From: G965267335 sp965267335
Lineage (GTDB): Bacteria > Bacteroidota > Bacteroidia > Cytophagales > JAAEPT01
DNA length: 64,000 bases
Assembly: GCA_965267335.1 (NCBI GenBank)
Contig: OZ253953.1
Coordinates: 1,860,001-1,924,000, forward strand
Direction of reading: 5' to 3'
The notes below the pieces were generated by a model that did not search any database, was not told where the DNA came from, and worked only from the letters and a program-made list of their open reading frames with translations. Positions 62,109 through 64,000 of this stretch are shown here, piece by piece (position 1 is the stretch's first letter; the number at the start of each line of letters is the position of its first letter). Position numbers and translations under genes: made by a program.

Positions 62109-62642
62109 ATGGAATACCTTTATATAAAGGCCGCACATATCATTTTTGTTGTTAGCTGGTTTGCCGGTTTGTTCTACATTGTGAGACTTTTTATTTATCA
62201 CACAGAAGCTCTTGACAAGACTAATCCCGAAAAAGACATTTTACACGAGCAGTTTTCTATCATGGAAAAACGCCTGATGAACATTATTTCAACACCTGCT
62301 ATGGTCCTTACAGTAGGTACGGGTGTTGCGATGATCATACTAGTTCCCGATCTAATTAATCAGGGTTGGATGCATGTAAAACTCACATTTGTTGCGGGCT
62401 TGGTGGTATATCACTTCGTGTGCCTGAACATTATGAGAAAACTGATTGCCGGGAAGAAATCAATGAGTTCGACTCAGCTCCGGCTATGGAATGAATTGGC
62501 CACTTTGTTTTTGATTGCAATTGTGTACCTGGTTGTTGTCAGAAGCCTGTTGGATACATTGTGGGGCGCACTTATCCTGTTTGGAATAGGGGTGACTCTG
62601 TTTGTTGCTGTGAAACTTTATAAAAAATACAGAAAGGACTGA
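62109..62642 (+). CDS. hemJ: HemJ-type protoporphyrinogen IX oxidase
   Basis: 177 residues, four membrane helices. Conserved His and Trp at the start ('KAAHIIFVVSWFAGLFYI') and 'QGWMHVKLTFV', 'YHFVC', as in the UPF0093/HemJ family, which converts protoporphyrinogen IX to protoporphyrin IX. It precedes heme A synthase by one base, so a heme-synthesis pair. Confidence 0.88.
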   Translation: MEYLYIKAAHIIFVVSWFAGLFYIVRLFIYHTEALDKTNPEKDILHEQFSIMEKRLMNIISTPAMVLTVGTGVAMIILVPDLINQGWMHVKLTFVAGLVVYHFVCLNIMRKLIAGKKSMSSTQLRLWNELATLFLIAIVYLVVVRSLLDTLWGALILFGIGVTLFVAVKLYKKYRKD

Positions 62643-62643
62643 T

Positions 62644-63726
62644 ATGCTGGAAGTAAGAGCCAAGAAAAGTCTGAATACATGGTTTTTTACCGGTCTCATC
62701 ATGATCTATATCATGTTGATCATTGGTGGGATAACCCGGTTAACGGGATCCGGATTATCAATGGTGGACTGGAGTCCTATAATGGGTGCTCTTCCTCCTA
62801 TGGGAGAAGCGGAGTGGACAGAAGCTTTTGAACAGTACAAACAGTTTCCGGAATACCAGAAGGTCAACCTGAACATGGACCTTGATGAATTTAAGGGTAT
62901 TTATATATGGGAATGGACCCATAGAAACTGGGGCCGACTGATTGGCCTGGTGTTTCTTATCCCATTTCTGATATTCCTCAGCAAAGGATATATCCGGAAG
63001 AATATGAGAGGCAAAATCTTTGTATTGTTCATTCTTGGTGGACTGCAAGGAGGCTTAGGGTGGTTTATGGTGGCCAGTGGCCTGAAAGATATTCCCCATG
63101 TAAGTCATATTAGATTAATGATTCATTTGATGGCAGCGCTTTTGATTATGGGATATATCATCTGGCTGATCACCCAGTTTATTTACACCAATGTTCAGCC
63201 TGATATTTATGGTCAAAGGACAAGTACCAGGAAATGGCTGCGAACTTTCATAATCGTTTTAGTTATTCAAATTATTTACGGAGCGTTTATGGCTGGTTTG
63301 AGAGCTGGAGCACATTTCAAAACCTGGCCTGATATGAATGGCAGTTTTATTCCAAATGGAATGATGAGTCAGGACAATTGGCTTGCAAACTTTACCGATA
63401 GTATTCCTATGGTACAGTTCATTCACAGGTTGCTCCCTTGGGTTCTGATAGGTCTTTTTGTTGTATATTTTATTCGGTACAGAAAGTATCATGCCATGAA
63501 TGGTAGGGTTACCTTACTTACTTTTTCTTTAGCCCTGATTCTGGTGCTACAAATTGTATTCGGAATCGTTACACTGCTCAGTGTACCCGGCAGCGAAAAA
63601 GTAGTCCAGGCAGGAGTGAGTATTGGCTATGGTGTAATTCATCAAGCACTCGGGGTATTATTATTCATACTAAGCCTTTTTCTTTTTTATGCCTTTGGTA
63701 AGAAAAAAGGAATTGAAGGGTATTAG
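62644..63726 (+). CDS. ctaA: Heme A synthase (CtaA/Cox15)
   Basis: 360 residues, eight membrane helices. 'TRLTGSGLSMVDW' near the first helix, 'EWTHRNWGRLIG' with the heme-liganding His, 'SHIRLMIHLMAAL' and 'VIHQALGVLL' supply further His ligands. Oxidises heme O to heme A for aa3-type cytochrome oxidase. Cotranslated with hemJ. Confidence 0.95.
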   Translation: MLEVRAKKSLNTWFFTGLIMIYIMLIIGGITRLTGSGLSMVDWSPIMGALPPMGEAEWTEAFEQYKQFPEYQKVNLNMDLDEFKGIYIWEWTHRNWGRLIGLVFLIPFLIFLSKGYIRKNMRGKIFVLFILGGLQGGLGWFMVASGLKDIPHVSHIRLMIHLMAALLIMGYIIWLITQFIYTNVQPDIYGQRTSTRKWLRTFIIVLVIQIIYGAFMAGLRAGAHFKTWPDMNGSFIPNGMMSQDNWLANFTDSIPMVQFIHRLLPWVLIGLFVVYFIRYRKYHAMNGRVTLLTFSLALILVLQIVFGIVTLLSVPGSEKVVQAGVSIGYGVIHQALGVLLFILSLFLFYAFGKKKGIEGY

Positions 63727-64000
63727 ATAATGAATAATGAACAATGAATAATGAATAATAAGGGGATAAACAGAATTTTTTACAGTCCTGATTTTAAAAT
63801 ATTTGCCATAAAGTAATCTGTCCATCAGACTATTGACTTCATGATTTTGTTATATGGGGGTGAGTGTTACATTGATTCATTTTGGGCGTAATAAAATTGT
63901 ATCGCATTGCATTGATGGACATTTGGCCTCATGGTTTTGATAGCCATTCATATTGTAGTTCACTAGTATTGAATTACACTTAAATAATCCCCCGCTTATT
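63727..64000. other. Gene-free right end with a short AATGAATAATGA repeat
   Basis: Up to about 63765 there are tandem aatgaataatga-type units (about 35 bases). The rest has no coding frame in this window. Confidence 0.6.

Overview
The window comes from a gliding-type member of the Bacteroidota, probably near the Cytophagales. The evidence is two proteins with the gliding-motility/type IX secretion (T9SS) type B C-terminal domain, a T9SS type A sorting domain on a secreted cellulase, a PorP/SprF-like protein, a GldM-like domain protein, a LytTR response regulator, many lipoproteins with a Bacteroidota-style lipobox, and a MoaC-MoaB fusion. No taxonomic search could be run, so this rests on gene content.

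Layout. 1-6023: the 3' end of a giant repeat adhesin, then a 7TM-DISM membrane sensor whose C-terminus is an IS1595-type transposase zinc ribbon. 6218-10649: a T9SS-exported GH5 cellulase with CBM6 and a long Cys-rich repeat array, then a small GldM-C-like protein. 10897-16749: housekeeping and hypothetical genes (Gfo/Idh/MocA oxidoreductase, beta-propeller lipoprotein, AraC regulator, TatD). 16871-21909: a signalling cluster with an ethylene-receptor-type copper-binding membrane domain, a three-PAS histidine kinase, a decayed kinase ATPase domain, a receiver-HPt protein, a lone receiver and a LytTR regulator.

About 22691-46240 is an integrated element of roughly 23.5 kb in the 3' end of a tRNA-Ser(GGA) gene. 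It is bounded by copies of the tRNA 3' end and by a 20-bp direct repeat containing GTTACCC near each end. It carries a tyrosine integrase, a small HTH protein, a Rep-like protein, a Co/Zn/Cd-type efflux operon with a Fur-family regulator, a serine recombinase, several small-protein operons with XRE or palindrome-type control regions, and a tight four-gene operon at its right end (40617-46069). That operon encodes a protein with two GHKL ATPase domains (MORC/Hsp90-like N-terminal, histidine-kinase-like C-terminal), a receiver-like protein, an HNH nuclease and an N6-adenine methyltransferase. It is the best candidate here for an undescribed restriction or anti-phage system wired to two-component-like signalling.

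46241-52127 is further accessory DNA: a third att-like copy, a KAP-family membrane P-loop NTPase, and an overlapping nucleotidyltransferase/TIM-barrel gene pair. From 52331 the chromosome resumes with a GT22-like mannosyltransferase, tandem paralogous lipoproteins, a T9SS cassette (type B CTD protein, PorP/SprF, OmpA), MoaC-MoaB, HemJ and heme A synthase (CtaA/Cox15).
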